64,000 bases of DNA from Notospermus geniculatus (Eukaryota > Nemertea > Pilidiophora > Heteronemertea > Lineidae), in contig NMRB01000022.1 in NCBI GenBank assembly GCA_002633025.1, positions 508,892 through 572,891 on the forward strand, given 5' to 3'. Made by a program: the position numbers and the translations under genes. Below the pieces are notes generated by a model. That model ran no database searches. It was given only the letters and a program-made list of their open reading frames with translations, and was not told the DNA's origin. How positions within the stretch are numbered: the stretch's first letter is position 1; every line of letters starts with the position of its first letter. This document shows, piece by piece, positions 35,078 through 47,090 of the stretch.

Positions 35078-35160
35078 GGACCATATTCACAAAACATCTT
35101 AAATGTACAAACAAAAGATAAGGGAATTTTACACTTAAGATGTTTTATGCATACGGCCCC
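35078..35160. mobile_element. Short foldback of the CATCTTAA type
   Basis: GGACCATATTCACAAAACAT pairs with ATGTTTTATGCATACGGCCC at the other end, with ACATCTTAA facing TTAAGATGT. The same design with a longer arm appears at 50232-50339. Confidence 0.75.
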
Positions 35161-35413
35161 TATTCATAAACATACGTAAGTCAGTGTGATACTTACCTTT
35201 TGTGGTGAACAAAGGATAAGTGTCACACTTAGACTAAGTAGTGTCACACTTATCCTTTGTTCAACACAAAAGATAAGTATCACACTGATTTACGTATGTT
35301 TATGAATAAAGTCTAAGTCTATTTAAGTCGAAGTCTATTTAAGTCTAAGTGTGACACTTATCCTTTGTTCAACACAAAAGATAAGTATCATACTTTGACT
35401 TAAGTATGTTTGT
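35158..35413. mobile_element. Foldback plus repeated half-arm
   Basis: CCCTATTCATAAACATACGT pairs with ACGTATGTTTATGAATA near 35308. The stem includes AAAGGATAAGTGTCACACTT facing its inverse. A further half-arm (TAAGTGTGACACTTATCC to TATGTTTGTGAATATGG) follows, so this may be two overlapping or rearranged copies. It abuts the preceding foldback directly. Confidence 0.75.
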
Positions 35414-36206
35414 GAATATGGACTTTGGAATATGTCTACATTATAGTGAGAGATTCTTGATGCTGTTGATCTTAAATCATAGAGATGTCAGATTTGATCA
35501 CAGGACCCAATGAATAAAGTGGCCAAATTTTCTGATCTAGGATAATTTGGTATCTTAGATACAGCAGACAGTGGCTGTCCTCAGACGTTATACGATGTAC
35601 TTCTGTTGATACGGACTCATCTTATTGTGGCTGGTACATTTTGTACACTCATCACATTTGCAAAGAAATAATTTACAATCATACTTGTCCTGTTGACTTT
35701 ATTTTATCAACACAGTTTTGTTGATTTTATTGACATTTTTCATGAAACTAACAGGCAGTAGTCTGAACTGAGGTCAGCTGCCTGACTTGATTGGGTGGCT
35801 CGACTGTCATGCAATAATTTGATGAGAAAATCCTGTCTGGCACTGTGTTTAAAATTTGATCAGGAAATAAAAATTCAGCATTTATTCAGCATACGAAAGG
35901 AATAGAACCTTCATTATTTTGAAGCTTGATCTGAATAGGTCGAGACAGGACATGCTGGAGGGATGAAAGGAACTCCCAATTCACAGTGTAGGACATGTAC
36001 CAATTCCTTCACACCATGGAGCAACATCATATTGACCCCAACCAAACAATCGTTTTATTTTTATTGCTGGAGTGGCATGGACTCGGGACAAGTCAGCAAC
36101 AACTACATCCTCGCACCCAGGGTCTTCACAACCGGCTCCCCTTCTCGCACTGAGGTACGACCGTAAGTGACCTGAGATTCTCAGGATGCAACAACTACAG
36201 AAGATA

Positions 36207-36330
36207 ATGGCTGATATTCATAAAAGCCAGCAAATGCTTTTCCTTCAAGTATTGCAGTACATTTACATTAGACCTCGCTATGCAAATCTTAAGTAAAAGC
36301 AATTGCTAACTTTTATGAATACCAGCCATT
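36207..36330. mobile_element. Foldback with AATGGCTGATATTCATAA ends, copy 1
   Basis: AATGGCTGATATTCATAAAA faces TTTTATGAATACCAGCCATT. The stem also includes AGCAAATGCTTTTCCTT. A second family member is at 48352-48479. Confidence 0.82.
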
Positions 36331-36556
36331 CTCTCACATTTTCATCCTGGTCATCAATACAGTTCACTTATCCACTGAAGAAGCTGCACTGTGTTTTTTT
36401 GGACAAATGCTAATATCATTACCCCTAATATTTGAATGTTCAATTCAGCAAATGTAATAATTTTGGTGACCTTTGTATTTAACTAATGAAATAACCACTT
36501 GCTTTGATGCAGGCGCAAGACTTCCAATCTCTTACACGCCCTAGACATCGTGCTGC

Positions 36557-37166
36557 ATGCTAACACGCACAGCTCCACCCACATATATATGGAACATCTT
36601 TCAGCATGATATTGAGGTAACTTGTACACGAAGAGAGGCAACTTTCCGGCGACCAAACCATGTCAAACTTACATTTTACCAGTCAGGAGTAGTGGCATCG
36701 ACATCGACCTTCATGTTCATTGCTCTGATTATGGTTGAATTGTAAAGTCAATGAAGCATTCCCGCACGCCACTTGACATTCGAATTTCGAATTTCATTGG
36801 AGAACACAGAAAATCTGAGCAGAGAAAATCCATTACACTGCCTTGTATAGCACATTGTTCCAGTAGATAATGCTCTTCAGGGCCTGTATGTGATATACTT
36901 ACACCTTGAATGGACCACATACAATTCTCAATCGATCTTGCCCGATTCTATTGATTTTCTACAGCATGGTACATCGCCAAAGTGATTGGGTTTATTGCTC
37001 AATATGCAATCAGACTTGATGTACAACATGCAGCGATTCGACCATAATATAATATGCAGGATCATGAACATGTCAAACCACAAGTGACAGTCGGTACACG
37101 TTTGGGTATTTCAATATCTCGATAGTCATACACTGCAGTTGCTTACATCAGTTAACGCAGTAGAAG
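36557..37166. other. Noncoding stretch
   Basis: No recognisable element or gene is seen between 36557 and the start of the composite repeat. Confidence 0.4.
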
Positions 37167-37618
37167 AACAAGAGGCCCATGAGCCTGGCGCTCAGCTGAT
37201 ACTCTGGGCAAGGTTTGATATGAGGCATGTACATGATGTAAGGGATACCGCAGTGTTGGAGCATGTGTAGTGGGCGATGTTGAATTTTATTCATCGAATG
37301 TGCATGGTTGGATAAGTTTGCTGGACATATTAGTACAAGTAATGACAGAAGAGAGAGGTATACATCAGTTATGAGCAAGTTCTGGGTCAAGTCATTCCCG
37401 AGTTACAGGACTTTGATGGGTTATGCCACCTGGCGGCCACACTGGATGTCCGATCAGGCCGAAACTTCACATGCACATAAAGGTCATCTAGAGGGAGCCA
37501 CATAGCACATGTGAGCGCTCTTGGTCAAGTCGTTCCTAAGTTATCTAGCACTTTGATGATTTATTATGTATCCTAATTAGATACACCTATAATCAAAATT
37601 TGGAGATGATCCAGTTAT

Positions 37619-37651
37619 TATGGTTCCCGATCAATCAGATCGGGAACCATA
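37619..37651. repeat. Perfect 14-bp hairpin
   Basis: TATGGTTCCCGATC and GATCGGGAACCATA are separated by AATCA. GGGAACCAT recurs near 38945, suggesting that this motif marks a unit end inside the composite repeat. Confidence 0.8.
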
Positions 37652-37666
37652 TTGTTTTTGGTCATG

Positions 37667-37668
<2 letters not shown>

Positions 37669-37698
<30 letters not shown>

Positions 37699-37730
37699 CT
37701 GTGTGTGTGTGTGTCTGTGTATCTGTGTGT
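37669..37730. repeat. GT microsatellite
   Basis: About 30 GT dinucleotides with a few CT and AT interruptions. Confidence 0.97.
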
Positions 37731-38189
37731 CCGGTCTGTCACACCTTCATATCTCATCTCCTTGAACAGCTAGAGCCTTGGAAACAAATCCTACCCCTAG
37801 GTTTGTCAACCTGGGCAATCCAATGAGCCAATAATTTTCAATCTCACATGTCTCCATCATGATGTAATCAACATATCGGACTTGACATTTTGTCTGTCAC
37901 GCTTTTATCTGATGGCATAACTCGGCTCCTTCAACACCTACAGCAATGGAAATAAGTTCTACCCTTAGGTTTTCATACCTTAGGAATTGAATGGGCTGAT
38001 TACTTTTGATGTGAGATGTTGGGATCATGGTGATATCGATATCACGAATTTGATATTTTCAGATAACTTGCCACACTGTCAACTGAGCAACATGAAACAA
38101 GTCTTAGTTCATGCCTACTTATCCAAGGACTGGACTATGTTGAAATTCTCAGCCTCAGGTTTCCGGGTGTTCGAAATATCATGAGATTT

Positions 38190-38877
38190 TGATATATCAG
38201 ACTTGATAATTTGAAATATCTCTGCCTGTGGTAAAGGTAGAGGCATGATATCACCCATACTTAGGTTATTGAGGATGCCCATTTCGATTATGCAATGACC
38301 TTGATGATCAGAGGTCAAGGTCAAGGTCAGAGGTCAAGGTCGAACTTGAAAATTTGAAATGTCTCTGCCTGTGGTAGTGATAGAGACATGATATCACCCA
38401 CACTTTAGGTTATTGAGGATGCACATTTCGATTATGCAATGACCTTGATTGTCAGAGGTCAAGGTCAAGGTCAAACAATTATAAATTGTAATTTCTCTGC
38501 CTGTGGTCGAGATAGAGACATGATATCCCCCATACTTAGGTTATTGAGGATGCCCATTTCGATTATGTAATGACAATGATGATCAGAGGTCAAGGTCAAG
38601 GTCAAACTTGATAATTCGAAATTTCTCAGCCTTTGGTAAAGGCAGAGGCATGATATCACCCATACCTAGGTTATTGAGGATGCCCATTTCGATTATGCAA
38701 TGACCTTGATGATCAGCGGTCAAGGTCAAGGTCATACTTTGATAATTTGATATATCTCTGCCTATGGCAGAGGTGGAAGCATGATATCACCCACTATTAG
38801 GTTACTGAGGATGCCCATTTTGATTATGCAATGGCCTTGATGATCAGAGGTCAAGGTCAAGGTCAAACCTGATGATT
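38190..38877 (+). repeat. Tandem array of about 130-bp units with AGGTCA clusters
   Basis: Five units are marked by TTATGCAAT-like words near 38291, 38435, 38566, 38696 and 38827. Each reads roughly TCTCTGCCTGTGGTA, GATATCACCCATACTTAGG, TTGAGGATGCCCATTTCG, then TGACCTTGAT and AGAGGTCAAGGTCAAGGTCA. Each unit thus carries several TCAAGGTCA half-sites, most in both orientations. Confidence 0.92.
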
Positions 38878-40168
38878 TGATTTGAGCACATCAAAATGGC
38901 TGCCAGCAGGCTGCCTATCATGCCTGTAAGGTCCTCTTAACAAGCGGGAACCATCAGACATTTACAATGTCATCTTGTTAGTTCAGGAGTTATTGCACTT
39001 TTTGTGTTTTTTGTTTTGGCCACCTGCTGGCCAAGCCAAGAATCGAATTGGATCGAAGCTTGGTGTCATAGGTCATCTGACGTAGGGGTATATATGTACC
39101 AAGTTTCAGATCAACAGCCCCAGCGGTTACAAAATGTGCCCTGCTAATGGACGACGATGACGAACAGACACCGCATGACAACTACAGCTATAGGTGAGCT
39201 CACAGCACAAGATGACCACACCTAGTAGGCCATCCCTTCACAACTGCAGGACTTCACCAGACAACCAACATACAAATACAACCCGTCATTCATTAATGAC
39301 ATGCTAAATCGACATTTTAGTATAAACAAAAATTTTGCTCATGGCTTTAATATCTATTTTTGGTATAAATGATAATCACAATAATGCAATCATCACTAAG
39401 GTCATAACAATGCTCCGATTGACATGTCCGCAATCATATTTTGAAGCCCAAAAGAAACCATATCAAGTTCCTACCACGGTCGGTAGGACCATCCCCACCG
39501 TCTGAGCCTAGCTTAGTCACAAAACAAATTAAGAAGATTCAAGGGCTACAGCAGAAGTCGCGTATTCTGGTTCTGGGCGACACGGTTTCTTAACACCTTA
39601 CGACCAAATATTATGAATTAACTCAACAACTGAAAACATCACTGTCCTAAGATGCTCTCAAAAATATAGATTTAGCCCTTTCATCACAATCCTTTTGTTA
39701 GAGGGCGGTCATTATGACGTAATTTCGCTAACATCACTCGAACCTCATATTTCTAATGCAGTGTAACATGAGATGCAAGTTGCTGAGAATAAACCTCATT
39801 TAAAATAGTAAAGTGTAAGAGTTGCTGATGAGGTTAGTCTTTTGTTGAAAGAAATAAACTATTTTTCTGAATATCACACGCTACAATGTTTGTCTCATTA
39901 AACATAAAATTGAAAGGACCAGATGCAACCTCATTTTGTACCATCAACCAGTGTTACACAATAATAATTACATGTATTAGAATACACAGTTGGTTAACAT
40001 GGTAAAGAAGGGAGAAACTGTAATTATTGAATGCTAATTCAGTCAGCTCAAGACGTATGAGAGATNGATGAGTTCAAGGAAGAGTCACCCCCCCCCCCTC
40101 AATTCTGGATTCCGATTTTACAGCAAGACTGATGCAAATGCTGTGAAATACCACGCCTAAAGCAAATA

Positions 40169-40346
40169 CAGTAGAACCTCTCTATTAAGGACACCTCTGG
40201 GACTGACAAATGCTGTCCTTAATTGAGAGGTGTCCTGATTACAGAGGTCAAAATGAATAGAAACGACCAATTTGGGACTGAACTTGAGTGTCCTTAATAG
40301 AGAGGTGTCCTCCTGGCAGAGGTGTTCGTTAAGAGAGGTTCCACTG
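40169..40346. mobile_element. TA-flanked 178-bp MITE, copy 1
   Basis: The ends are CAGTAGAACCTCTCTATTAA and AAGAGAGGTTCCACTG, with TA on both sides. The interior repeats GACACCTC/GAGGTGTCC in inverted arrangement. The copy at 62725-62902 has exactly the same length. It is a Tc1/mariner-like nonautonomous element. Confidence 0.92.
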
Positions 40347-40451
40347 TATACATGTATATTTTCACAAGTTTGTCAGGCATTGAATGCCCCCGTGTTTGGT
40401 ACTTTAAGATTTTTGCAGCCAAGTTTACCTCAAAAAAATCTCAAGGTAGTT

Positions 40452-40771
40452 CAGGGCTCACATTTGGGGGCGATGTGGGCAACGTGGGGTGAAAATTTCG
40501 CCCAAAATAAGTCCCAAGGAGACATAAAGTCGGTTATATGATCCCCTCTGAAGCATTTTCTGCACCCCCAAATGCCCAAATCCGCTCCTAAATGCCCTAA
40601 AATATCATCATAGTGTTAATTTCTTGCAAAGAGGCTGAAATCAAACAATTTTGTTCGATATGTCGTCCACAAACTTTATGTGAAGTCTCCCTCTTGAGAG
40701 TAAAGTCTCCCAAAATTTTGAGGAGGGAGACATTATTTCTCCCTAATTTTAGACACAAGTGTGAGCCCTTG
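40452..40771. mobile_element. 320-bp element with CAGGGCTCACA ends and TAGTT duplication
   Basis: The left end CAGGGCTCACATTTG and the right end AAGTGTGAGCCCTTG are imperfect inverted repeats. TAGTT precedes the left end (40447-40451) and follows the right end (40772-40776), a plausible target duplication. The interior is noncoding. The CAG start suggests a hAT-like relative, though the 5-bp duplication does not fit well. Confidence 0.72.
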
Positions 40772-41613
40772 TAGTTATCAATAAATTGTGTGAAAGACTT
40801 CAAGTACATACGAAGTTACTGCCAGAATATCGAGAGTTAAAGTTACGATCAACATGCAACCACGTCCCACTGCTCTAAAAGTGCACACTCAGAAAATGTG
40901 ACAGAGACAAACTGAGAATCATACAGCCTGTCATAAAGCTACAGGCAACCTGTTTATTAACGCAGCATTAAGCTGCATTAGTGTTTTTTACATCATGCAA
41001 AGCCGATGAGTTTGTCATAGAATGAGTGGAAAGGATAACACATTGGTTTTTGGCGTCTGCCAGAGGACTTCTAACTCATTGACTAGCAAGTCTACTAGAC
41101 AGGACACAGGGCACTTTGCTGTCATCCAGGTCTTTGATCACTTGTTCAACCAATGGGTGACATCAAGAATATAAGGAGCCAAGAATGTATAACTGGTAAT
41201 GAAGCAAAAGGGTAGGCATCAAGATACTTTTTCTGATAATAGAGGGCGTACAGTAACTATAGGCCTTCTAATTAAATAACCAATGTTAAGATTTGAGGGT
41301 TGTTGACTGAATTGTATTATTTAGAATATCATCAATTTCTTATGTGAAGTTACAGAAAAACTACTAGCATTCAATTTTTTTTGATTTTGGTGAAACTCCA
41401 TTCTTAGCTTTGAGACCATGAGTGTACTATGTGTACCACATGTACATGTATGAAGGTTAGGGTGTTTGTCACAGGCAGGACCATGGTGGGGACAAAGTCC
41501 TGTAAGTATAGTTATGTGTATCTGTATTTTCCTGGTTTGCCTTCATTCCTAAGTTAAATTCTATTTTTGTACTCAATCTACATGTAGACTTAATTGTTAC
41601 TAAATTGTTTCAG

Positions 41614-41715
41614 CGAATTGCTCAAATACGAAAGGAATCTGATGGAAGCGATATCGATCTTTGTTACCTTTATTTCGGGACAACGGCCCTAACATTAGTG
41701 TACTGCAAAATCCAG
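41614..41715 (+). other. Exon-like segment of unknown function
   Basis: A 102-bp open segment (34 codons, beginning RIAQIRKESDGSDIDLC) is bounded by GTTTCAG upstream and CCAG|GTAAAA downstream. A branch-point-like TTACTAAA lies about 20 bp before the acceptor. The length is a multiple of three and in phase. I do not recognise the peptide and no partner exon was found, so it may be chance. Confidence 0.18.
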
Positions 41716-42790
41716 GTAAAAACATTTACTAGTTATTATTCATATGACCCAATGATCAGAGTGCAGTCAAACAGATTACATAACCGAGAAAGGAATCACA
41801 TTTTCATCCAAGTTGTGGAGTGGAGAAGTGATGAGGGAGTAGTATTTCTTTAATTTGATAATGGATCTGAATGTCCTTTAAGTAATTTATCGTGATTCAA
41901 CTGAGGCCAGCTGGACGCCACCACCGACAGCCCTCTGATGGTAGACCAGTTTCACTCATTTGACTGAGCCACTAACAGCCGCAGGGTTGTTTTATTGCTG
42001 CTGCATGACATCGCAGCAGTGTTTTCATAATCATCCATCAAAGATGAAGTAGCAAAAAAACTTATTTCCCATTATCCAGACTGCAGACTATTCAGTTATT
42101 GAACGCCACGCTCCAAATAGTAGCATCATGCAGCCATTGTGCTCAAGATAAGAGCCAGTAAAAAAAATGGTATAAAAACATTGACACTCCGGGCAGATAA
42201 CCAGTCATAGGCACGTAATTCTGAGTGTTCTTACCAAGAAATATGATTGGCATTGAATCAACTTCAGATCCTCCTGGCAGGATGCTGTACATTGGGGCTA
42301 GATTGAGATAATTAGCAACTTATACGCGTGACTTGGTCATTTTTTCGAGCCGTTTTTTTTCCTACTGCAGAAGATCTATTGAATCAAGGACCTCAAACTG
42401 CGGTGATTTGATAACCATTTAGCCACTTTCGAGCTATCATGACTAATGGAGTTTTTGTTGCGTATGAGACGGAAGTAGATCGTAGCTGTTTTCGTGATTG
42501 TCTGACGTTATTTATTGGTAAATACCAGGGTGAGGAAGGCAGTTTTTATGTACTGTTTGCAGGAGTTTTGTGTAAGGTGGTGTGAGATTCAATGCAAATA
42601 AAAAAGAACATTTTCCGATGGTTACAAATCGATTGCGAGAGAATGAGTGAGAGGAACCTGCAATTGACTGTTGATGGTTTTTTAGGAGGCAGGCCAAGTC
42701 ATTAAGAAAAACAGTGGAAAATTGGGAAAATTATGTACTTTGTTTCCAAAAGGTTTGGGAGGGACCATGCAAATGGTATTAAGTTGACAT

Positions 42791-43239
42791 CAGTGGTGGC
42801 GCTAAGGATTTTTTTCCATGAGTCCATTTTTTCTCAGTGGGGCCATCTGCTTGTTTCAAAGCCCAAATCCATGAGTCCAAATACAAATGACATGAGTCCA
42901 CTTTTCCAGAGGAAAAGGTAAAAGATAAGGCAAAAAATTACAGTACATGTATTTGCCTGGAACAACTAAGGGTGAACCGAAAAATTTGACAATTTAAGTC
43001 CTTTTAGATGCATTTTCCTGGCATCTGAGAGCAAAATACTTGAATTATTATGTGACTTAATTTTTCGTGCATGCGTCCAAAAAGCCAATGGACGTTTTTT
43101 CTTTATAAAAGCTGAAAAACATGTGTCTGTCATACGTCCCCCTTCATTTTCTGTGGACGTTTTTTATATTTTGACTCATGTCCTCAAGCGTCCAATTTGA
43201 ATTTCAGGGATGCATGGACGCATCTTAGCGCTACTCCTG
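42791..43239. mobile_element. 449-bp inverted-repeat element with TGACAT duplication
   Basis: It starts CAGTGGTGGCGCTAAGGAT and ends ATCTTAGCGCTACTCCTG, inverted with a few mismatches. TGACAT lies on both outer sides (42785-42790 and 43240-43245). The interior has repeated ATGAGTCCA and inverted TGGACG words but no long frame. hAT-like ends; nonautonomous. Confidence 0.8.
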
Positions 43240-44257
43240 TGACATGCATGTTCAACAAAACACCAAATCATCCTTTCTTCTGATGAGACTATCATGTTGG
43301 GTTTAAGTTTGCTCCAGAGCTGATCAGCCTGATAATGATTACTGGTAGTTGAAGACTATTCAAGGGCAGACATGCGCAATCTAACAAGAAACTATTTTCT
43401 TGGATGGTCATGAGTTGACACCAGCTTCCTTTAAAACTCGCTCTGACTGAGACCACGGCATGACCCTGATACTCCCGGGTGAGTGCAGACCGAATAATTG
43501 GGATGGCTGTTCTTGGCTACGACCTAACGAGGATTTGCTGTGACTAAGCAAGTAATAATCAACACTGGACGTGGATCATTTCGTGTCTACCTGTTGAGTG
43601 GGGGGAGACAGATCGACCTTCATGATTAATTGCTCTTTTACACAGGTCTCTTTAGTCTGGGCACACAAAGAGTGCCCAGACATTTGTTGAGAGCATGGCA
43701 AATATTGTCGGTAGGATTTGGAGGGGGTGTATTAGAAATAAGGATTTTTCAATGATGTCTTCTTTTCAATACTTTTGCTACAGTAATACACAGGTTTTCT
43801 AATTAAATGTATTTTGTGTGATGGATGATACATTAATGGGGTCCTAGCTACAATAGAGGGCAGCACACCGAAATCCGGTCCTATACAATGGACGCCTTTT
43901 GTATGGGAAATTGATCAGGACCGGGATGTCAGTTTTATTTCAATAGTTTTATCCACTAGTAACACCTATTGAGGCAGTGGGCTAGGCTCCCCATTGCCTA
44001 CACCTGTTGCACCACTTTTTGTACTCTCTCAGAAAATTAGACCGAACACTGTCCTGATTAAAAATACTAGGACAGACGCAAGCAAATGCATAAAACCATC
44101 ATGGCGCCCGCTGGTCTATATTTAGTTCGGGAGAATGCATTGCTGTAGAATGCTGTAGAATGACGTCACGAGCCGGAATTCTGGCTCAGATCATTTGGTT
44201 TCACCGGTCTTCGAATGCAAGCTGCCCAGAAGACCAGGTACCAGTCTATCAGAAAAT

Positions 44258-44278
44258 CCCCCCCCCACACACACACAC
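44258..44278. repeat. C-run followed by CA microsatellite
   Basis: About eight C bases followed by six CA units. A similar C/CA tract is at 61668-61689. Confidence 0.9.
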
Positions 44279-46469
44279 GTACATTAAAGAAGAACGAACC
44301 TTTCCAGAATCACAAGCTTGGTTAGATTCAATTTTTGTGCTTTCGACAAATCCTGTTCAAAGTGTATGTTGTCAAGATGTCAAGGAATTGAAGCAACTCA
44401 TGATACTGTGACAAGATGGATTAATGGTGTTTGCAGTTTGTCTATTACAATTAACATCAGTATCAAACAACAAAATGACAAAGGATAATTGGCCAAAACC
44501 CATGATTCCCTGCAACTTAAAAGGCTTAGATCATATATCCTGAGGAATACCTGACATTAAACAATCAAGTCATGTAAAAAGCAGAGTGTGTCTAACAAAT
44601 GTCTAACACAATATCAGTTAAAGCTAGATTCATTTACTGGCGGATGTGACACTTCCAGCTATCCATTACCTTATCACTTTATCTCATTTTTGTATTGTAA
44701 GATAACTGCAAGTCAAATGAGTCTTGGGAGTTATACACAAGTCTTAAAAATCGTTCAACAACAAGTGATAGGTGTTTGGCAGTGCACGGTTTCAAACAAG
44801 GGAACTATTTTTCTGTTCTCCAGTGGAATTTTTTATGGGAATTGCTTATTGGCTGTATTGTCGTACCATACCCAAGTTCCACATTAGATGTTATGAAACA
44901 AAATAGCCTATAATTTCTCAAAACCCCTTTTTCCAGCCTTTTTTGACCAGTGCAACCATGTCAGTGAGTTGACCAATAGGTGTCACTCCAGCACAAATTC
45001 AATGCATATACCAGACCCATTCATTCTTGATCGAGCACCAATCACATGGACTTTCCTGTGTATTGGTTTGCTAGAACTTTGATGCCACCTTTTGGCAATA
45101 CGCGCAGCTGACTGCTCCTATTGTCATGCTTTGGCAAAGTAGTTCACTCTTCCACTTTAGGCCAATAAAAGCCTGCTGAGTTGTGTTGCACAGCTACATC
45201 ATGATTTGAAGGGGAATACTTCCCTCAAACTTGCAGTGCACTGCAACCTCTTTTCATCACTTGGGGCCCTTTTAAAAAGGTTAGCAAATATGAGATATTT
45301 TTCAATATGCCATCGAAGTCTCTGTTTTGAACCCCTTATTATAATCCTTTGGTCCTGTGGAAAATGCTGTGTTTACAGCATAATAACCTATTCTGTACTT
45401 TGGGCCACAAATTGACAACATTAGTATTTATATAGTCCTATGGTAATCTTGACCAGCACATGTCAACTCTTGAAGTAACCAAAGATACAATATATAAGAT
45501 AAATGAAATTAACTTAGTCTCAGTATACTCATATGGGAGTTGAAAATTCAGTACGCTGAAGAAATTACCAACTGCCAAGATTTGAGTGTGAATATCACAG
45601 TATTACAAAGCAAAGGATATTTTGAGTACACTGACATTGTCAATTAATCCAACATGCTCAATACATATGTCTTCGGAAATTTCTGACATTTGTCTGGTGC
45701 ATCAGTTATTTCCTTGGGATTGCCTGTTGAATTTAACATTGGTTTTATTGCGCTACATTGCTAGTCTTTCTCAGAGTTGGAGTGTCGTGTTATGTTATCA
45801 TTTCTGTAAGGAGTACAACAACCCAGCAAACCGATGGTCAGACCACACAACCTACAAAACAGACCAGACTACTAGGTTTGCAAATTTTCATCCAACATGT
45901 AGAAACTATCAAAATCCGCCATATAGAGATATATTGGTGCTTCTCAATGTGATAAATCTCTCCTCTCTGAAATTGATACCCTACATGTGGTCAGGTTCTA
46001 TTCTTGTCGCGTCAGACTACAGTCCTGATCACTTTTTTCATCTCTTCAAGTATGATTTGGTTTCCTTGAAACCTTTCTGAATTATTCATGTTAAATCAAG
46101 CACAGCTGATATCCATGGCAAATGCCTTAAACCCCAGGAGACATAACTGACAGAAAAAGGGATGACAATTTTGAGGCCTTCTTGCCATTGTGCTTGTCCG
46201 TTTCCAGACAGCTCTTATATAGGTTTATGAAACTGCCCTGGGCAGCATTTCGTTAACTAGCTTATACATGTACAAGATGTCTCGTGTATCTCTCTGGAAA
46301 TGCTCGAGTTCACCAAAATTTTAACTCCCAGTCCCACCAATTTTTAGGTGCAATTCAGAGTAGAAGGGCAGAAATACTTGAAGCTGAAGAATGCCAACAA
46401 AAGTGACATGTACATGTATATAAAGAGATCTGGAGATAGGATGGGTGCTCAACAGAAATATAAATATTT

Positions 46470-47090
46470 GATCAATAAGAGTAAATTTCTGTTAAAAAAG
46501 AATTTCTTTTGCACAAGAATAAATTTCTGTTCAACTAGAATAAATTTCTGTTAAAATAAAAATTAATTTCTGCTGCACAAGAATTGATTTCTCCTGAACA
46601 AGAATTAATTTCTGCTGAACAAGAATAAATTTCTGCTGAACCAGAATTAATTTCTCCTGAACAACAATTCTGCTAAACATGAATAAAATTCTACTGAACA
46701 AGAATTAGTTTCTGTTGAACAAGAATTTAATTTCTGCTGAACAAAAATAAATTTCTGCTGAGCAAAAATAAAACTGTGATCAAAAAGAATTGATTTTTCC
46801 TGAACAAGAATGAATTTCTGCTGAATAAGAACTAATCTCTGCTAAACAAGAATTAATATCTACTGAACAAGAATTAATTCCTGCTGAACAAGAATTAATT
46901 TCTGCTGAACAAGAATTAATATCTGCTGAACAACAATTAATTTCTGTTGAACAAGAATCTACTGACCAAGAAGGAATTTCTGCTGAAGAATAACTGCTGA
47001 AGAATAAATTTCTGTTGAACAATAATTAATTTCTGCTGAGCAAAAATTTAATTTCTAATGAACAAGAATAAGTTTCTGCTGAACAAGAAT
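46470..47090. repeat. 21-bp minisatellite
   Basis: About 28 imperfect copies of AAGAATTAATTTCTGCTGAAC (length 20-22 bp). Where the unit is exactly 21 bp the frames stay open, giving an 80-codon minus-strand frame of CSAEINS-like heptads (46780-47022). No start context or conserved domain supports translation. Confidence 0.95.

Larger units (their letters stand above)
34952..37166. other. Noncoding stretch rich in foldbacks
   Basis: Apart from the foldbacks at 35078-35160, 35158-35413 and 36207-36330, nothing recognisable is seen. Frames are shorter than 70 codons. Confidence 0.5.
37167..39196 (+). mobile_element. Large (about 2 kb) composite dispersed repeat, AAGAGGCCCATG head
   Basis: The head AACAAGAGGCCCATGAGCC and the tail near 39196 (CAGCTATAGGTGAGCTC, after ATGGACGACGATGACGAAC) match a style of long noncoding repeat common in marine invertebrates, recalled from general knowledge. 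Inside lie a perfect 14-bp hairpin (37619-37651), a GT microsatellite (37669-37730) and about 130-bp tandem units (38190-38877). No transposase, reverse transcriptase or Rep-helicase frame is visible, so its mode of movement is unknown. Confidence 0.65.
39197..46469. other. Noncoding stretch with several MITE-like elements
   Basis: No convincing gene is seen. It contains inverted-repeat elements at 40169-40346, 40452-40771 and 42791-43239, homopolymer runs near 40088 and 44258, an isolated N at 40066 and one exon-like segment at 41614-41715. Frames of 99 codons (44588-44887) and 152 codons (45622-46080) match no family I recognise and lack splice context. Confidence 0.5.

Noticed and set aside
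45622-46080. 152-codon plus-strand frame
   Set aside because: It resembles no known family, has a residue make-up like translated AT-rich DNA, and has no splice or upstream context.
46470-47090. CRISPR-like array
   Set aside because: Units are contiguous 20-22 bp repeats without unique spacers, and the genome is animal.
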